Shown: piece by piece, positions 61,988-64,000 of the stretch
Position numbering within the stretch: the stretch's first letter is position 1
Layout: each line of letters begins with the position of its first letter
Origin: Acidimicrobium ferrooxidans
GTDB taxonomy: Bacteria > Actinomycetota > Geothermincolia > Fen-727 > Anoxymicrobiaceae
Reading direction: 5' to 3'
Length of the DNA: 64,000 bases
Assembly (NCBI GenBank): GCA_020723485.1
Contig: DYIU01000002.1
Coordinates: forward strand, 839,190 to 903,189
Notes under the pieces: model-generated
Databases searched by the model: none
What the model was told of the DNA's origin: nothing
The model's input: only the letters and a program-made list of their open reading frames with translations
Position numbers and translations under genes: made by a program

Positions 61988-62082
61988 GCGCAACAAGGGG
62001 TCAGGTCGTTTTGTTGCATCTGTTTCCCTGCCGCGAATCACGCCTGGGAGTGCAACAAAACGACCTGACCCCGATTTTGCGC
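61988..62082. repeat. Palindromic REP-like element, copy 5
   Basis: Near-perfect arms of about 31-32 bp (61988-62018 and 62051-62082; the left arm has lost one base) containing GGGGTCAGGTCG. The right end touches the TAG stop codon of the ligase gene. The left arm lies in the promoter region of the PilB-type gene. Confidence 0.88.
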
Positions 62083-63584
62083 TAGAGTTCGGGGCGCTTG
62101 TCGACGAAATGGAGCTCCTTCATGCAGTCGTCCGCTCGAAGCTGCTCCACCAGGTCGTCCAGTGGCAGGAACTCGATCGAGTTCGGCTTTACCTCGGTGG
62201 CGTGCTCGAGCAGGGACTCGAGCTCGAGCCGGAGCTCCTCGCGGTCGCTTCCCTCGGTGGGCGCCACGAATACGTCAAGGACGTCCACCTCGTAGGGATC
62301 GCCGCCGGACTTCGTTATCTGCACCTGCCACTCCTCGACCCGCGGGTGGCCGTCCAGCACGGTGCAGAACGCGCCCTGGTCCACAAGGGTTCCCTTCAGC
62401 TTGATGAGAGAAAAGCCCTTGACCGCGCCGCACCTGGAGATGTCGCTACCCAGCCGGGGTACCCTCCTGCCGCAGGAAGGGCACGGCTCGTAGACCAGGC
62501 CGCCCCTCACGAAGTCGCCGGTGCGGAACCTCACGACGGACGTGCCCTGGCCCTCGAGGCAGGTGTAGACCAGCTCGCCGTCCTCTCCCTCGGCGACGGG
62601 GTCTCCCGTCTCGGGATCCACCAACTCGAAGTAGTCCATGTCGGGAAAGATGTGGTAGCCGGTATCGCAGTCCGGCGCGCACTCCGAGAATGCCTTTCGA
62701 CCCTCGGTGAACCCCAGTGCCCCCACTATATAGAAGTCTCTAGCGCCCATCGCTTCCAGGAACCCGGCCATCTTCTCCTTCATGCCCTCGGAGATCCGCT
62801 CGCCGGAAATGATGACCGCCTTGACGGAGGAGAAATCGCTGCCGGCCGCGGCGGCGGTACGGAGAAGGTGATATGTGTAGCTCGGCATGCCGATTATCCC
62901 GCTCGCCCCCATCGTCTCCACGGCGTAGATTATCCGCTGGGTGCCGAGCCCGCGGCCCCCTCCCGAGTCCAGTGAGAGTATCCCGGCCCGGTCAAGGGCT
63001 CGGGAGGTCATCCAGAATCCCAGGTGGGGAGCGAAAGGCATCGCGTTGACCACCGTGGACCCCATAGAGTCGATCAGTGTGCCGTACCCGGCGAGCTCCA
63101 GGACCCTGCGCCCCGCCTCGGCCATGCGCAGGACGTCCTGGCGCGCGTAGAGTATCGGTGTCGGGATGCCGGTCCTCCCGGTAGTGAACTGTATGTGAAC
63201 GGGCCAGTAGTCGCGGTGGGTCCGCTCGGCCACGAACTCTTCGCCCTTGAACAGCCTGTCCAACCTGCGCCGCGCGTACTTGAGCCTCGGCATGTACCGG
63301 TTCATGAGCTCCTCGTCTGGCTGAAGGATGAACCTCCGGAACCTGTCAGGGTCGTCCGGGCCGGGCGCGATGTCGGCCTTGTAGGTGAACGGCAGCCCCC
63401 GCAGGTCTTCGACCCTCCGGATGCGGTGGGGGTCTATCCTGTTGTCATCGAAGAGTTTGCGGTAGAACTCGCTGTAGGGGTAGAGCTGGGTACGGATGAA
63501 GTAGGAGAGCTTGCGGTCACGATACTCACGCTGCTCATCGAATGACATCCGGTCCCAGTTCCGGGACCATATCTCCCGGGCCAT
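62082..63584 (-). CDS. PaaK-type (phenylacetate-CoA ligase family) adenylate-forming enzyme
   Basis: 500 residues. HIQFTTGRTGIPTPILY (P-loop-like AMP motif), IIGMPSYTYHL, VIISGERISEGMKEKM, GALGFTEGRKAFSEC and VVRFRTGDFVRG fit the PaaK/CapK family. A zinc-finger-like insert (CPSCGRRVPRLGSDISRCG) precedes the C-terminal domain. It activates a carboxylic acid as acyl-AMP and probably acyl-CoA; the acid is unknown. It lies downstream of the truncated gene at the window edge. Its stop abuts element copy 5. Confidence 0.85.
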   Translation of the reverse strand: MAREIWSRNWDRMSFDEQREYRDRKLSYFIRTQLYPYSEFYRKLFDDNRIDPHRIRRVEDLRGLPFTYKADIAPGPDDPDRFRRFILQPDEELMNRYMPRLKYARRRLDRLFKGEEFVAERTHRDYWPVHIQFTTGRTGIPTPILYARQDVLRMAEAGRRVLELAGYGTLIDSMGSTVVNAMPFAPHLGFWMTSRALDRAGILSLDSGGGRGLGTQRIIYAVETMGASGIIGMPSYTYHLLRTAAAAGSDFSSVKAVIISGERISEGMKEKMAGFLEAMGARDFYIVGALGFTEGRKAFSECAPDCDTGYHIFPDMDYFELVDPETGDPVAEGEDGELVYTCLEGQGTSVVRFRTGDFVRGGLVYEPCPSCGRRVPRLGSDISRCGAVKGFSLIKLKGTLVDQGAFCTVLDGHPRVEEWQVQITKSGGDPYEVDVLDVFVAPTEGSDREELRLELESLLEHATEVKPNSIEFLPLDDLVEQLRADDCMKELHFVDKRPEL

Positions 63585-63696
63585 CGCGCAATCCTTTCGG
63601 GGCGTTCAACTCGTGCGCGCAAACATAATACAAGAACCGGGGCAGTAATACACTCGCTCGCGGCCGGCCCGGGGCTCGGCTCTGCGCTGCGGGGCC

Positions 63697-64000
63697 CTAC
63701 TGTATCTTGAGTGGGTCGGGCCGGCGCCTGAATATCCTCTCGGCCTGCCACCCGTAGCCCGCCACGTATCCCCTGGCCACGTCGTGGTAGTGCGTACTTG
63801 ACGGGACCATCCCCTGGTATCTCTGTATCGTGAACGCGGTCTTCATCGGAAGGGGCGGGCAGCCCGGCAGGTAGTATCCCCTGTCGCGGTGCCCGTAAGC
63901 GCACTGGCCCACCACCAGCGTCTTCCGTGGGTCCAGGTCGCCCGGCAGGTCCTCAAGGCCCCTGCCGATGACCACGTTCATCTCGCGGATGCGCCGCCCC
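63697..64000 (-). CDS. Partial gene, C-terminal part only
   Basis: The frame is open to the window edge; about 101 residues are visible. It contains LDPRKTLVVGQCAYGHRDRGYYLPGCPPLPMK, in which a GxC...GCPP pattern resembles the end of iron-sulfur or DUF362-like proteins, but I cannot name it. It is on the same strand as the ligase, 112 nt upstream. Confidence 0.6.
   Translation of the reverse strand, partial: GRRIREMNVVIGRGLEDLPGDLDPRKTLVVGQCAYGHRDRGYYLPGCPPLPMKTAFTIQRYQGMVPSSTHYHDVARGYVAGYGWQAERIFRRRPDPLKIQ

Overview
The window is high-GC bacterial DNA with dense, tightly packed operons and many GTG and TTG starts. Several features point to a deep-branching, probably anaerobic actinobacterial lineage: a UPF0182 protein, an F420-associated zincin, a short Flp-type pilin, and the block hom-thrC-(kinase slot)-...-rho-rpmE-prfA-prmC-sua5. 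The lineage assignment is inference; there is no intact rRNA gene or other marker here to confirm it.

Layout. 0.1-1.9 kb (+): two lipoproteins (a DUF3574 type and a phosphoesterase) and an SCP2-like protein. 2.0-25 kb is almost entirely on the minus strand. Read in transcription order (right to left) it holds hom, thrC, a phosphoglycerate-mutase-like enzyme in the thrB position, a phosphoesterase, cyclic 2,3-diphosphoglycerate synthetase, 2-phosphoglycerate kinase, a transaldolase, rho, (mscL on + and a lipoprotein), rpmE, a DUF1385 protein, prfA, prmC, sua5, a low-molecular-weight phosphatase, rpiB, glyA, a GT-C and a GT2 glycosyltransferase, a sirtuin and UPF0182. 25-27.7 kb (+): a hexulose-phosphate synthase/RraA fusion and a zincin. 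27.7-38.6 kb (-): a phosphatase pair, an RsbRD-type sensor domain, and a tungstate/molybdate operon (tupABC, two moeA genes, moaA, moaC, MOSC, mogA) preceded by two tandem copies of a Moco/Tuco-riboswitch-like leader.

39-49.5 kb (-) is the most unusual region. An ECF sigma factor is followed by three consecutive giant paralogues (938, 860 and 826 aa). Each has one N-terminal membrane anchor and then about 28-30 copies of a 23-residue repeat. The first also carries a cytoplasmic segment resembling the DUF5667-type domain often found next to sigma factors. A zinc-finger/proline-rich/membrane protein follows. I recognise no described family for the repeat. The arrangement suggests an envelope solenoid system linked to a sigma factor.

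49.8-59.5 kb (+) is a Tad/Flp pilus locus (CpaE-like, TadA, TadB, TadC, pilin, TadV, TadE, and a TadG-like protein fused to an NlpC/P60 hydrolase), interrupted by a large hybrid histidine kinase on the minus strand. Three sigma-70-type promoters in this locus share an almost identical block just after the -10. 59.5-60.2 kb is a non-coding island of direct and inverted repeats with a short 16S-rRNA-like relic. Then come a PilB/GspE ATPase, a PaaK-type ligase and a truncated gene at the edge.

A family of small palindromic elements with GGGGTCAG-type arms is scattered through the window. Nearly all copies sit exactly at gene 3' ends, where they supply stop codons or the last codons of proteins.
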